DNA of 64,000 nucleotides from Prochlorococcus sp. AG-347-I21 (GTDB lineage Bacteria > Cyanobacteriota > Cyanobacteriia > PCC-6307 > Cyanobiaceae), in contig QCBP01000007.1 of assembly GCA_003279055.1 (NCBI GenBank), positions 1 to 64,000 of the forward strand. Direction: 5' to 3'. The notes beneath the pieces are model-generated. The model was given only the letters and a program-made list of their open reading frames with translations, ran no database searches and was not told the origin of the DNA. The stretch's first letter is position 1; each line of letters opens with the position of its first letter. Shown here piece by piece: positions 9,820 to 19,514 of this stretch. The translations under genes were made by a program, and so were the position numbers.

Positions 9820-10938
9820 TTAATTTTTTTTTATTTTTTCGTTTCGCGCAATTCTTAGATCCTCTGAAACCATTTCTGAAATCATTTCTTCTAATGATAT
9901 TTTTGGTTCCCACTTTAATTTAGATTTTGCTTTTGAGGAATCGCCAAGTAATTCATTCACCTCTGTTGGTCGATAGTATCTTGGATCTATTTTTATAACT
10001 ATTTCTTTTGTGTCAGCTCTTTTCCCAATTTCATTTACTCCTTCCCCTTCCCAAATGATCCCATTAGGACTTTTTTTTGTGCCCCATCCTAATTCTTTTG
10101 CAGTTAATTCACAGAATCTTCTTACTGTTTCCATTCTTCCTGAAGAAATAACAAAGTCTTCTGGTTTATCTTGTTGAAGCATTAGCCACTGCATTTCAAT
10201 ATAGTCTTTAGCATGCCCCCAATCTCTTTTTGAATTAATATTTCCTAAATAAAGAATTTTTTCAAGTTTACATTCAATTCTTGAAAGACCCATTGTGATT
10301 TTCCTTGTAACAAATGTTTCTCCCCGCCTAGGACTTTCGTGATTAAATAAGATTCCATTACAAGCAAAAATTCCATAGGCTTCTCTATAGTTAACTGTTA
10401 TCCAGTAAGCATATAGCTTTGATACTGCGTATGGACTTCTAGGATAAAAAGGCGTATTTTCATTTTGAGGTGATTCTCTTATAAGACCATATAATTCACT
10501 TGTGCTGGCCTGATAGAACTTAACTTTTTTTGTTAAATTTAATATTCTTATCGCCTCTAGTAATCTGAGGGTTCCTAAAGCATCACTATTGGCCGTATAT
10601 TCAGGGGTTTCAAAACTTACAGAAACATGACTCTGAGCACCCAAGTTATAAATTTCGTTAGGTTGAACTTCTTGGAGGATTCTGATTAAGTTTGTACTAT
10701 CTGTTAAATCTCCATAGTGAAGTATAAAGTTACAATTTTCTTCATGCGGATCACTATAAATATGATCAATTCTAGATGTATTGAAACTACTTGATCTTCT
10801 TTTTATTCCATGAACTTCATAATTATTTTCTAGGAGGAATTCTGCCAAATAACTACCATCTTGACCTGTAATTCCAGTTATGAGTGCTTTTTTCTTATTA
10901 TTCACTACTTTTTTCATTCTTAATTTGTAATCAAACAA
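9820..10938 (-). CDS. gmd: GDP-mannose 4,6-dehydratase
   Basis: A 372-residue extended SDR enzyme converting GDP-mannose to GDP-4-keto-6-deoxymannose, the first committed step to GDP-fucose. Seen: [14 protein letters not shown] (NADP binding, residues 20-33), STSELYG with Thr146, and Tyr170-x3-Lys174 in SPYAVSK, and the [16 protein letters not shown] stretch characteristic of Gmd. Start: ATG at 10938 gives seven extra residues; the internal ATG at 10917 (MKKVVNN) is equally plausible because neither has a good Shine-Dalgarno. Upstream lie 111 bp of AT-rich DNA, so this is probably the first gene of gmd-fcl. Confidence 0.94.
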   Translation of the reverse strand: MFDYKLRMKKVVNNKKKALITGITGQDGSYLAEFLLENNYEVHGIKRRSSSFNTSRIDHIYSDPHEENCNFILHYGDLTDSTNLIRILQEVQPNEIYNLGAQSHVSVSFETPEYTANSDALGTLRLLEAIRILNLTKKVKFYQASTSELYGLIRESPQNENTPFYPRSPYAVSKLYAYWITVNYREAYGIFACNGILFNHESPRRGETFVTRKITMGLSRIECKLEKILYLGNINSKRDWGHAKDYIEMQWLMLQQDKPEDFVISSGRMETVRRFCELTAKELGWGTKKSPNGIIWEGEGVNEIGKRADTKEIVIKIDPRYYRPTEVNELLGDSSKAKSKLKWEPKISLEEMISEMVSEDLRIARNEKIKKN

Positions 10939-11049
10939 AATTAAACTATTTGTTCTTATATTACTTAATTAGAAAAAAATATTTTATGACAGGATTGTAC
11001 TTTTAAACAATTTGAAAAAATAAAATTATTTTATGAATTTATAATTATC

Positions 11050-12075
11050 TTAATTAAGATAATAATATTTGTACCAATTGACAAATTTTTTAAGACCTTC
11101 TTTGAGCGATGTTTCAGGTTTTATGTTGATATTTGATTTAATAGATTTTGTATCTGCAAATGTTCTTTCTACATCACCCAATTGCATATTTTCAAATACT
11201 TTATTAGCTTCAATCCCTAATTCTTTTTCAAGTAAATTGATAAAATCTAATAAAGCAATTGAAGTACCATTTCCTATATTAAATATCCTATAAGGGGCCC
11301 AACTTTTTGATGGGTCTGCAGAATTTTGAATTAACTTATCTTTTTTTTCTGGTTTTTTATTTACTAACTGAAACATTATTTTTATTACATCATCTATATA
11401 AGTAAAATCTCTAAACATATTTCCATTATTAAAAATCTTTAATGGTTTTTTGTTTGTGATTGCGTTAGCAAAAATTATTGGAGCCATATCAGGTCTACCC
11501 CATGGACCGTATACAGTAAAGAATCTGATTCCAGTGCAGGGGAGTCCATGAATATGACTATATGAATGTGCTATCAATTCATTAGATCTTTTTGTCGCAG
11601 CATATAGACTTACTGGATGATTTACAGGATCATCTTCTGAAAAGGGTATTTTTGTATTTCCCCCATAGACAGAACTACTGCTTGCATAGATAAAGTGATC
11701 AATATTATATTTGACGCATAGATCAATGATATTACTGAACCCTACAATGTTTGAGTTGATATATGCCTTAGGATTCTCAATAGAGTATCTCACGCCTGCC
11801 TGAGCTGCCAAATGTACTATATATTTTGGTTTGTATTTGCTTATTATTGCATCTAAAAAATTATCATCTTCTATGTTACCCCTAAAGAAATTCCATAAAC
11901 TATTATTTTTATCTTTAAATTTTTCTATTTCTTGGATACGACTTTCTTTAAGTCTTTTATCGTAATAGGAATTAATGTTGTCTATTCCAATAACATGAAA
12001 ATCATTTTTTAACATTTCTATTGCAAAATGAAATCCGATAAATCCAGCTGCTCCAGTAATTAGGCACTTATTCAT
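11050..12075 (-). CDS. UDP-glucuronate 4-epimerase
   Basis: A 341-residue extended SDR protein. Key parts: TGAAGFIGFH (residues 7-16), the family-typical GIDNINSYYDKRLKESR, HLAAQAGVRYSIENP, ASSSSVYGG and Tyr158-x3-Lys162 in LYAATK. The YYD-LK-R and AAQAGVRYS strings separate it from GalE and mark the CapI/LspL group that interconverts UDP-glucuronate and UDP-galacturonate. Its substrate would come from Ugd encoded just upstream at 12122-13528 on the same strand, 46 bp away. I infer an operon uxs-ugd-epimerase. Confidence 0.88.
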   Translation of the reverse strand: MNKCLITGAAGFIGFHFAIEMLKNDFHVIGIDNINSYYDKRLKESRIQEIEKFKDKNNSLWNFFRGNIEDDNFLDAIISKYKPKYIVHLAAQAGVRYSIENPKAYINSNIVGFSNIIDLCVKYNIDHFIYASSSSVYGGNTKIPFSEDDPVNHPVSLYAATKRSNELIAHSYSHIHGLPCTGIRFFTVYGPWGRPDMAPIIFANAITNKKPLKIFNNGNMFRDFTYIDDVIKIMFQLVNKKPEKKDKLIQNSADPSKSWAPYRIFNIGNGTSIALLDFINLLEKELGIEANKVFENMQLGDVERTFADTKSIKSNINIKPETSLKEGLKKFVNWYKYYYLN

Positions 12076-12121
12076 ATATAAATTTAATTTTAAAAAATAA
12101 TTTGCTAGTCAAGATTTTATT

Positions 12122-13528
12122 TTAACCCCTTCCCATTATCCATATATTAATTCCATTGGATTTTGCTTCTTTAAAATTAATAATTGATCTGGTATCAAAA
12201 ACCCATGAAGGAGATCTCATATTGGTTGAGATTGATTTCCAATCTAAATGTTTGAATTCTTCCCATTCAGTTAGAATAACGATAGCATCAGTTCCCTCTG
12301 CGGCCTTATAAGAATCGGTTGTGAATTTCCATGAGCCATTAGAAGGACCTAACTCTTTATCATGTTTTGTATTCAGTCCTAAATCTTTTTCTAATTGTTT
12401 TATCGAGACTCTGGGATCATAAATCTTCAAGTTAGCTCCTTCATTAATTAATTGATGACATATTTCTATGGCAGGGGATTCTCTGGTGTCGTTTGTATTG
12501 GATTTAAAAGAAAATCCAAAAATTGCTATATTTTTACATGTAATTGTACCAAAAAGTTTTTGAAAAATAATTTCTGTGATTCTTTGTTTTTGCCATGTAT
12601 TGATTTCCAAAACTTTTCCCCAATATTCTGCTACTTCTCTTAACCCATAGAAATTACATAAATAAACTAGATTTAAAATATCTTTTTTGAAACAACTTCC
12701 TCCAAATCCAGGTCCTGGGGATATAAATTTGTTACCAATTCTACTATCTGTTCCTATTGCTTTTTTTACCTCTGATATGTCAGCTCCTGAAGCTTCGCAT
12801 AATGCAGATAAAGAATTAATTGAACTTACTCTTTGTGCTAAAAAAGCATTTGCTGCTAATTTAGATAATTCTGAACTCCATAAATTTGTTGTAATTATTT
12901 TATTTTCATGAACCCAATTAAGGTAAATGTTTTTTAAGGAGGTAATTGCATCTTCTGATTCACCTCCTATTAAAATTCTATCCGGATTATTCAGATCATT
13001 AATAGCATTTCCTTCAGCAAGAAATTCAGGATTAGATAAAATATCAAATGTTGCAGAATTTGGATATTTTTGATTTGCAGATGTGAGAATCTGTTTTATG
13101 GTATCTGCAGTTCTAATAGGTAATGTACTTTTTTCTACTACGATGGTATGTTTTTGTCCATGCTTTGCTATTAGTCTCGCGGCGGCTTCAACAAACGTCA
13201 GATCACTAGCTTGACCTGCTCCAATTCCTCCTTTTTTAGTAGGAGTATTAACTGAAATAAAAATCATATCTGCATCTTTAATATTATTTTCTACATCAGT
13301 AGAGAAATGAAGGTTTTTACCTCTGCACTTTGCAATAATTGATTCTAAGCCAGGTTCATAAATCGGTAAATTTTTTAAATCATCGCTATTCCAAAATTTA
13401 ATCCTTTCTGGATTATTATCTACTACATTAATTTGAATATTTTCACATTTTTCTGCCAGGACTGCCATTGTAGGGCCTCCTACATAGCCAGCACCAATAC
13501 AACAAATTTTTTTTATTGAAAAATTCAT
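12122..13528 (-). CDS. ugd: UDP-glucose 6-dehydrogenase
   Basis: A 468-residue enzyme oxidising UDP-glucose to UDP-glucuronate with two NAD+. The Rossmann motif is IGAGYVGGPT (residues 11-20). Other family blocks are FISVNTPTK, VEKSTLPIRTA, LSNPEFLAEG and GPGFGGSCFKKD with the catalytic Cys279. The length and the sequence style (RIKFWNSDDLKNLPIYEPGL, RGKNLHFSTD) resemble the animal/plant UGDH group rather than the shorter bacterial Ugd. It overlaps the upstream decarboxylase gene by 4 bp (ATGA), which implies translational coupling. Product feeds both the decarboxylase and the 4-epimerase. Confidence 0.95.
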   Translation of the reverse strand: MNFSIKKICCIGAGYVGGPTMAVLAEKCENIQINVVDNNPERIKFWNSDDLKNLPIYEPGLESIIAKCRGKNLHFSTDVENNIKDADMIFISVNTPTKKGGIGAGQASDLTFVEAAARLIAKHGQKHTIVVEKSTLPIRTADTIKQILTSANQKYPNSATFDILSNPEFLAEGNAINDLNNPDRILIGGESEDAITSLKNIYLNWVHENKIITTNLWSSELSKLAANAFLAQRVSSINSLSALCEASGADISEVKKAIGTDSRIGNKFISPGPGFGGSCFKKDILNLVYLCNFYGLREVAEYWGKVLEINTWQKQRITEIIFQKLFGTITCKNIAIFGFSFKSNTNDTRESPAIEICHQLINEGANLKIYDPRVSIKQLEKDLGLNTKHDKELGPSNGSWKFTTDSYKAAEGTDAIVILTEWEEFKHLDWKSISTNMRSPSWVFDTRSIINFKEAKSNGINIWIMGRG

Positions 13529-14454
13529 TCAGATAAAATCATTTTAAAATAATTAATGGTTTTGTTTAACCCATCTTCTAGGTCAATTTTTGGTGCCCAA
13601 TCTATTTCTTTTTTTGCTAATTCAATTGATGGTTTTCTTTTTAAAGGATCATCTTTTGGAAGAGGTTTATGGATAATCTTAAGATCCTTATTTATTTTTG
13701 TTCTAATAATTTTAGATAATTTATTTATTGTAATTTCATTTGGATTGCCAAGGTTTAATGGTCCTTTGATATCCGAATACATTAATTTGTATATTCCTGA
13801 GACAAGATCATCTACATAACAAAAAGATCTTGTTTGTTTTCCATCTCCGTATATAGTGAGATCTTTTTTTGAAATAGCTTGGACTATAAAATTACTAATT
13901 ACACGTCCGTCCTTAGGGGACATCCTTGGTCCATAAGTATTAAATATCCTAGCTACATGAATATTTATATCGTGAACTCGGTGATAATCGAAGCATAAGC
14001 TTTCCGCAATTCTTTTACCTTCATCATAGCAACTTCTAATGCCAATATTATTTACTGAACCTTTATAGGATTCTGTTTGAGGAGATACTTCAGGATCACC
14101 ATATATCTCACTTGTACTCGCTAAAAATATATGAGCATTTTGTTTTAACGCTAGTTCAAGCATGTTTAATGTCCCTATGAAATTAATTTTACTAGTTTTT
14201 ATAGGGTCTTTTTGATAATGTTTGGGTGATGCTGGGCAGGCTAAATGCCATATTTTATCTATCTCTAGATCTATTGGATTTGTAATATCATGTTCTATTA
14301 ATTTAAAATTTTTATGTCCTAGCAAGTGATTAATATTAGTATAATTTCCAGTCATGAAATTATCTAAGCAATATACAAATTCTCCTGTACTTATTATTTT
14401 ATCAATAAGATGGGATCCAACAAATCCCCCTCCACCAGTTACTAAATGTTTCAA
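13525..14454 (-). CDS. UDP-glucuronate decarboxylase (UDP-xylose synthase)
   Basis: A 309-residue extended SDR. VTGGGGFVGSHL at residues 5-16 binds NAD, CLDNFMTG and HLACPASPKHYQ are strong markers of UXS proteins, and the catalytic set is STS at 113-115 with Tyr143-x3-Lys147 (SCYDEGKR). RIFNTYGPRMSPKDGRVISN is also diagnostic. The enzyme converts UDP-glucuronate to UDP-xylose through a 4-keto intermediate. The gene leads the minus-strand block and shares 4 bp with ugd, so precursor and product enzymes are translated together. The N-terminal start fits the family exactly. Confidence 0.93.
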   Translation of the reverse strand: MKHLVTGGGGFVGSHLIDKIISTGEFVYCLDNFMTGNYTNINHLLGHKNFKLIEHDITNPIDLEIDKIWHLACPASPKHYQKDPIKTSKINFIGTLNMLELALKQNAHIFLASTSEIYGDPEVSPQTESYKGSVNNIGIRSCYDEGKRIAESLCFDYHRVHDINIHVARIFNTYGPRMSPKDGRVISNFIVQAISKKDLTIYGDGKQTRSFCYVDDLVSGIYKLMYSDIKGPLNLGNPNEITINKLSKIIRTKINKDLKIIHKPLPKDDPLKRKPSIELAKKEIDWAPKIDLEDGLNKTINYFKMILSE

Positions 14455-14636
14455 AAATCTTAAAACTTCAATTTTTAACTCTAACTTAAAAGCTTTCTAA
14501 ATTATAAAAATATTTAATATTTTTATAAATCACAATAATCTATTCTTTAGAAATAGGTTTTTTAAAAATAAATATAATGTAAAGACTTTTTATAATAGGA
14601 TGTAATGATATTTTAACTTAATAATTTATGTAATAT

Positions 14637-15695
14637 ATGAGAAGAATTTTAGTTACCGGTGGAGCAGGTTTCATAGGCAGTCACATTTGCGTAAATTTGT
14701 TAAAAAAAAATTACGAAATAATTGTCATTGACTCTTTAATAAATAGCTCTTTGAATGCGCTTAATAGAGTTAGCAGGATTGTTAACTTAAAAGATGATAT
14801 TAATAAAAAAATTTCTTTTATAAATTGTGATATTCGAGATTATGAAGCTCTCAACCAAATTTTTCTGAATTCTTCTGAAAAAGATAAGCCAATTGAAGGA
14901 GTTATCCATCTTGCAGGATTAAAATCTGTCGAAGATTCATTAAATTCTCCTATTGAGTATTGGGATTGCAACGTCAATGGAACAATAAATCTCATAAATG
15001 TTATGAATAACAATAATTGTAAGTCGATTGTTTTTAGTAGCAGTGCAACAATATATGATTTATCCGAAAGAAATAAAATTCATGAGAATTCATTTAAAAA
15101 ACCTAAAAATCCATATGGATCGACAAAATTTGTTATCGAGTGCTTTTTGAATGATCTTTTTAAGAGTAATTTAAATGAATGGCGTATTATTAATCTGAGA
15201 TATTTTAATCCAATAGGTGCTCATCCAAGTGGTTTAATAGGTGAAAGTCCAATTGGGAAACCAAATAATATTTTCCCTTCGATAACACAAGTAGCATCTA
15301 GAAAAAGAAAAACTCTAAATATTTTTGGAAATGATTGGCCAACTAAGGATGGAACTTGTATTAGAGATTTTATTCATGTCATGGATTTGGCTGATGGACA
15401 TATCTCAGCAATAGAATATCTTAGAAAGAATAAACCACTAATCAAAGACTTTAATCTTGGAACCGGTCTTGGAACTTCGGTTTTGGAGTTAGTAAATACT
15501 TTCCAAAAAGTTAATAATATTGAAATCCCATACATTTTCTTGCCTAGAAGAAAAGGAGATATTTCAAAAGTAATAGCTGATAATTCACTTGCAATCAAAG
15601 AATTAAAATGGAATCCAAAGAGAAATTTAGAAGATATGTGTAGAGATGGATGGAATTGGCAAAATCAAAATCCTTACGGCTTTGCCAATAAATAA
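14637..15695 (+). CDS. galE: UDP-glucose 4-epimerase
   Basis: A 352-residue GalE. VTGGAGFIGSH (residues 6-16) binds NAD, the FSSSATIYD strand carries the catalytic serine and NPYGSTK has Tyr160-x3-Lys164. NLRYFNPIGAHPSG-IGE is the GalE substrate-binding signature and GDISKVIADNS lies near the end. It interconverts UDP-glucose and UDP-galactose. It is transcribed divergently from the uxs-ugd block, with 182 bp of AT-rich DNA between them that should hold both promoters. Serves both galactose supply for the island and general metabolism. Confidence 0.93.
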   Translation: MRRILVTGGAGFIGSHICVNLLKKNYEIIVIDSLINSSLNALNRVSRIVNLKDDINKKISFINCDIRDYEALNQIFLNSSEKDKPIEGVIHLAGLKSVEDSLNSPIEYWDCNVNGTINLINVMNNNNCKSIVFSSSATIYDLSERNKIHENSFKKPKNPYGSTKFVIECFLNDLFKSNLNEWRIINLRYFNPIGAHPSGLIGESPIGKPNNIFPSITQVASRKRKTLNIFGNDWPTKDGTCIRDFIHVMDLADGHISAIEYLRKNKPLIKDFNLGTGLGTSVLELVNTFQKVNNIEIPYIFLPRRKGDISKVIADNSLAIKELKWNPKRNLEDMCRDGWNWQNQNPYGFANK

Positions 15696-15804
15696 TTTTC
15701 TAAAAAAATAAATTTAAAATTATTTATAGATTAAGTTGGTAATATAATTAATAATTACTAAAGTATTTAAAATTTAAAAATTCCTAAAACATATACAAAT
15801 TTAT

Positions 15805-17241
15805 ATGGCAAGAAATACAATTATTCCTGTAATTTTATGCGGAGGAAGTGGTACTCGGTTATGGCCTTTGTCAAGGCAAAGTTATCCAAAACAATATCTT
15901 TCGCTTACTAAGAATTCAGAAAAATCATTATTTCAAAATACTCATTTAAGATTAGAAGAAATTCCCAAAATATCTGAACCGATAATTATTTGTAATGAGG
16001 AGAATAGGTTCCTTGCCGCTGAACAATTGAGAGAAATTAATATAAAACCAAGAAATATTTTTCTTGAGCCTTTTAGGAAAAATACATGTCCTGCTATTGC
16101 AATATCTGCTCTTGAGGCACTAAAAAATGAAGAAGATCCATATTTACTAGTATTGGCTTCAGATCATCAGATAAATGATATTAGAAAATTCCAAATTACA
16201 ATTCAAGAAGGTATTAAATATGCTAACCAAGGAAGGATTGTAACTTTTGGAATTGTACCTGACTATCCTGAAACTGGTTATGGTTATATAGAAACTAAAG
16301 TTGAATACTCACTAAGTGATTTAAAAGGTATCCCAATAAAAAAATTTATTGAAAAACCAAATCTAGAAAAAGCAAAACAGCTTATAAAAGATAAGCACTA
16401 TTTATGGAATAGTGGCATGTTTCTTTTTAAAGCAGGGAGTGTCCTAAATGAATTAAATAAATATAAAAGTGACATGGTTAAAGCATGTCAAGAATCATTA
16501 TCTAAAAGTTCGAGGGATTTTGATTTTACAAGAATCGATAAAAAATCATTTGAGAAATGTGAAGAAATTTCTTTTGATTTTGCTGTTATGGAAAAAACTA
16601 ATCTTGGAACAGTTCTACCTCTTGACGCAGGTTGGAATGATATTGGAAGTTGGAGATCATTGTGGAGTTATGAAGATAAGGACTCTTTAAATAATGTTTT
16701 AGTTGGCAATGTAATTTCAAACAATAATCAAAATTGCTATATAAGAAGTGAGGAAAGATTGGTTGTTGGAAATGGTTTAAGAAATCTTATAGTTGTTGAA
16801 ACAAGAGATGCGGTTTTAATTTGTGATATCAATGATGCTCAAGGTATAAAAGAGATTGTTGAAAAATTAATTAATGATGGATATGAGGAGGGAATAAACA
16901 ATAAACTTGTTTATAGACCTTGGGGAAATTTTATTACTCTTGCTGAGGATGCTAACTGGAAAGTTAAGAGAATCGAGATAAATTCTGGGGCATCAATATC
17001 ATTACAACTGCATAAGCAAAGATCAGAGCATTGGGTAGTTGTTAAAGGGGAGGCAATAGCGCAAATTCAAGATAAGAAATTTAATCTTGTTGAAAATCAA
17101 AGTATTTTTATTCCATTGGGGGTTAAACATAGACTAACTAATTCTGGTAAAAATAAGCTTGTAATAATTGAAGTTCAAGCAGGAAACTATCTTGGTGAGG
17201 ATGATATTTTCAGGTTTGAAGATAATTATGGAAGATACTAA
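15805..17241 (+). CDS. manC: mannose-1-phosphate guanylyltransferase / mannose-6-phosphate isomerase (bifunctional)
   Basis: A 478-residue two-domain enzyme. The N-terminal nucleotidyltransferase has the CGGSGTRLWPLSRQSYPKQ signature (residues 12-30), LVLASDHQI, GYGYIE and FIEKP. The C-terminal cupin (from about 350) has YRPWGNF, QLHKQRSEHWVVVKG and a PLGVKHRL stretch. These domains give GDP-mannose from mannose-1-phosphate and fructose/mannose-6-phosphate interconversion. GDP-mannose then feeds Gmd-Fcl. A phosphomannomutase to link the two steps is not in this window. It follows galE by 109 bp on the same strand. Confidence 0.93.
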   Translation: MARNTIIPVILCGGSGTRLWPLSRQSYPKQYLSLTKNSEKSLFQNTHLRLEEIPKISEPIIICNEENRFLAAEQLREINIKPRNIFLEPFRKNTCPAIAISALEALKNEEDPYLLVLASDHQINDIRKFQITIQEGIKYANQGRIVTFGIVPDYPETGYGYIETKVEYSLSDLKGIPIKKFIEKPNLEKAKQLIKDKHYLWNSGMFLFKAGSVLNELNKYKSDMVKACQESLSKSSRDFDFTRIDKKSFEKCEEISFDFAVMEKTNLGTVLPLDAGWNDIGSWRSLWSYEDKDSLNNVLVGNVISNNNQNCYIRSEERLVVGNGLRNLIVVETRDAVLICDINDAQGIKEIVEKLINDGYEEGINNKLVYRPWGNFITLAEDANWKVKRIEINSGASISLQLHKQRSEHWVVVKGEAIAQIQDKKFNLVENQSIFIPLGVKHRLTNSGKNKLVIIEVQAGNYLGEDDIFRFEDNYGRY

Positions 17242-17246
17242 ATTTA

Positions 17247-18545
17247 TCATTTTATCAAATTTCTCAGACCACCTAATAGAAACCAAAACATAATGCCTAT
17301 CCTGAAGTCAAAATACTGTAAATCAAACATTTGACTAAATAAAACTACAATAAATGAAGCTCTCCATGCTTGATCATATAATTTGAGCTTATTATTTTCA
17401 TGGATATTTTTCTTATAAGCCATCCAGATTATTAGTGAAATTATTAAAAAAAATAAAAGAGCACTTATGATCCCATAACTAAAAGCTATTTCTAAAAATA
17501 AATTGTGAGTGTGCCCTTTATATATACCTTTATTAATCTCAAATAATAAAGGGAAAGCAGAAGATCCCAATCCCCAAAAAGGGCTTATTGAAATGTATTC
17601 GATAGCTAATTTCCAAATTTCGAGCCTACCAAAATTTTCAATACTTTCTAAGCCAATATTTTTGAATTTATATTCCCAAAAAATTTTAGGTACAAATTTT
17701 CTAGTAAAATTTGTGAGAACTTCATTATTTATAATTGAAGTACTTACTATAATCGGAGAAATAATAAACGTTATGAGAGGTAAAAACAATTTTAAAATTT
17801 TGGGACCAAATAAAATAATAAATCCCAAAAATAAACCAATCCATGCATTTCTTGAAAGAGTTAAAATTGTAGAAAAAAAAGTAAGTAAAAGAAAAATTAC
17901 TGAAATTATTTTTGAATAAAGTTTTTCTTTTTTCTCTATTAGAAAAGCTATTGAAAAAGGCCAAATTATATTAAGCCATGTACCTGTGTAGTTTGCATTA
18001 CTAAATAAACCACTTAGACCGTTATAGCTATCTATTGGTTTTGAATACCATGTTATTAGTCCATTTAAAAAAATAAATGGACCATTAATGTCAAAGAAAT
18101 ATTGCAAGATACCAGTTATGAAAACTGGCACAGTACCAGATATCAAGATTAAACCAATAGACTTTCTTTGTTCATAACTAAATGAAAAATATTGCAAAAC
18201 CCAAAACAACCAGAAATATGGAATCCAGTTGAACAATCTTAACCAATTTGAGGAGATTAAATATCTAGATGAAAATTCTAAATTATTAGAAGCAAAATTA
18301 TAAATTTCGTTTGGATCATTAATTATTTGATAAGTTGAATAAATTGTACTTATTATTATTAATAATCCCAATCCAAAAAAAGGGATATTCCACTTATCTC
18401 CAAAATATGAGCTTTTCCTTTTAAATACTGAAAATATTCCCGATATCAAAATTAAGATTGCGGATATCAAAGGAGCCGAGGGTAGAAAAAATATAGCGGT
18501 TTTAAAAATTTTTTCTAAATTAAAATCAACAATGATTTTTTTCAA
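17247..18545 (-). CDS. O-antigen ligase/polymerase-like membrane protein (WaaL/Wzy_C family)
   Basis: A 432-residue integral membrane protein with about eleven hydrophobic helices. A soluble segment at roughly residues 290-350 contains WGLGSSAFP and then KGHTHNLFLEIAFSYG, the family motif in which the histidine of H-N-.-.-L is functionally important in ligases. Members attach O-antigen to lipid A-core or polymerise repeat units at the periplasmic face. The motif match is much clearer than in the 551-1810 protein, so I favour ligase here and polymerase there, but this split is inference. It converges tail-to-tail with manC, 5 bp apart. Confidence 0.72.
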   Translation of the reverse strand: MKKIIVDFNLEKIFKTAIFFLPSAPLISAILILISGIFSVFKRKSSYFGDKWNIPFFGLGLLIIISTIYSTYQIINDPNEIYNFASNNLEFSSRYLISSNWLRLFNWIPYFWLFWVLQYFSFSYEQRKSIGLILISGTVPVFITGILQYFFDINGPFIFLNGLITWYSKPIDSYNGLSGLFSNANYTGTWLNIIWPFSIAFLIEKKEKLYSKIISVIFLLLTFFSTILTLSRNAWIGLFLGFIILFGPKILKLFLPLITFIISPIIVSTSIINNEVLTNFTRKFVPKIFWEYKFKNIGLESIENFGRLEIWKLAIEYISISPFWGLGSSAFPLLFEINKGIYKGHTHNLFLEIAFSYGIISALLFFLIISLIIWMAYKKNIHENNKLKLYDQAWRASFIVVLFSQMFDLQYFDFRIGIMFWFLLGGLRNLIK

Positions 18546-18659
18546 ACTATAATTTTTTTTATATTAAATTTTTCTCTAAACCAAGTCAAATATTAATTAC
18601 AAAGATTTGCATATAAACCTTAAAATTTATTAGGATTTTTATGTCTTCAAAACTACTGG

Positions 18660-19514
18660 ATGAAAAAAATATCTGTAATATTTATGGGTGGTTTAGGAAA
18701 TCAGTTATTTCAATTAGCTTTAACCAAAAATCTGGAAAAAAAATACCCCAATTGTATTATCGAAATCTTAAATCTTACTGAAAATCAATTAGTAAAGAGA
18801 AAATTCTATTTGCATTTTATGGGAATAAGAGCGATAAAACTAAATAAATTTAATTATTTTTTTCTAAAGATTAAAAGGTATTTAAATCAAAAATTATTAA
18901 AATATGGTTCTAGAAATAACTTTATAAATATTGTAAATGAGGTTCAATTTAAAAACTTCAAGCCTGATAAATTTAAAAATAAATCAGTTATATTTGATGG
19001 TTATTGGCAATCTGAAAAATATTTTTATGAAAATAGAAACTTGATAAAAAATGAATTACTAAGCTATAGAAAGACGATCAAAAATAAGCATCAAGGATAT
19101 GAAACAGTTGCTGTTCATATCAGATTGGGAGATTATGTAAATCTTCCTTCTTCAAGAAAAGAGCACTACGTCTGTAACTTTAAATGGTATTTAAAAGCAA
19201 TTAATTATATCAATTTAAAGAAAAAGGGATTAAAGTTTTTAATTTTTACCGATGATCATAATTATCTTAAGGATAACTTTGTTTTCCCAAAGAAACTCGA
19301 TTATCAAATCTCATCTGATAAATATGATCCTCATATTGATTTGCTTAAAATGAGCTATTGTAATCACTTTATTATCTCAAATAGTTCGTTTAGTTGGTGG
19401 GCCTCATATTTAGGAGAAAATGAAGAATCATTAGTTATAGCCCCAAAGTATTGGTATCCAGGAAAATTAACGGTAAGAGAGCAAATTTTTAGGTCAAATT
19501 GGATATTATTATGA
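18660..19514 (+). CDS. second GT11-family glycosyltransferase (fucosyltransferase-like)
   Basis: A 284-residue GT11 protein. FMGGLGNQLFQLAL (residues 8-21) and VAVHIRLGDYVN (about 163) are the two family signatures; a DDHNYL and an ISNSSFSWWASYLG segment follow. The SSFSWWA motif is stronger than in the other GT11 protein at 4697, so this one is closer to well-studied alpha-1,2-fucosyltransferases. GDP-fucose for it would come from Gmd-Fcl in the same island. Its TGA overlaps the ATG of the next glycosyltransferase (ATGA), so the two are translationally coupled. Confidence 0.83.
   Translation: MKKISVIFMGGLGNQLFQLALTKNLEKKYPNCIIEILNLTENQLVKRKFYLHFMGIRAIKLNKFNYFFLKIKRYLNQKLLKYGSRNNFINIVNEVQFKNFKPDKFKNKSVIFDGYWQSEKYFYENRNLIKNELLSYRKTIKNKHQGYETVAVHIRLGDYVNLPSSRKEHYVCNFKWYLKAINYINLKKKGLKFLIFTDDHNYLKDNFVFPKKLDYQISSDKYDPHIDLLKMSYCNHFIISNSSFSWWASYLGENEESLVIAPKYWYPGKLTVREQIFRSNWILL

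Noticed and set aside
17509-17919. 136-residue plus-strand open frame
   Set aside because: Lies inside the minus-strand Wzy/WaaL-like gene; composition and absence of domains mark it as a shadow of that low-complexity membrane protein.
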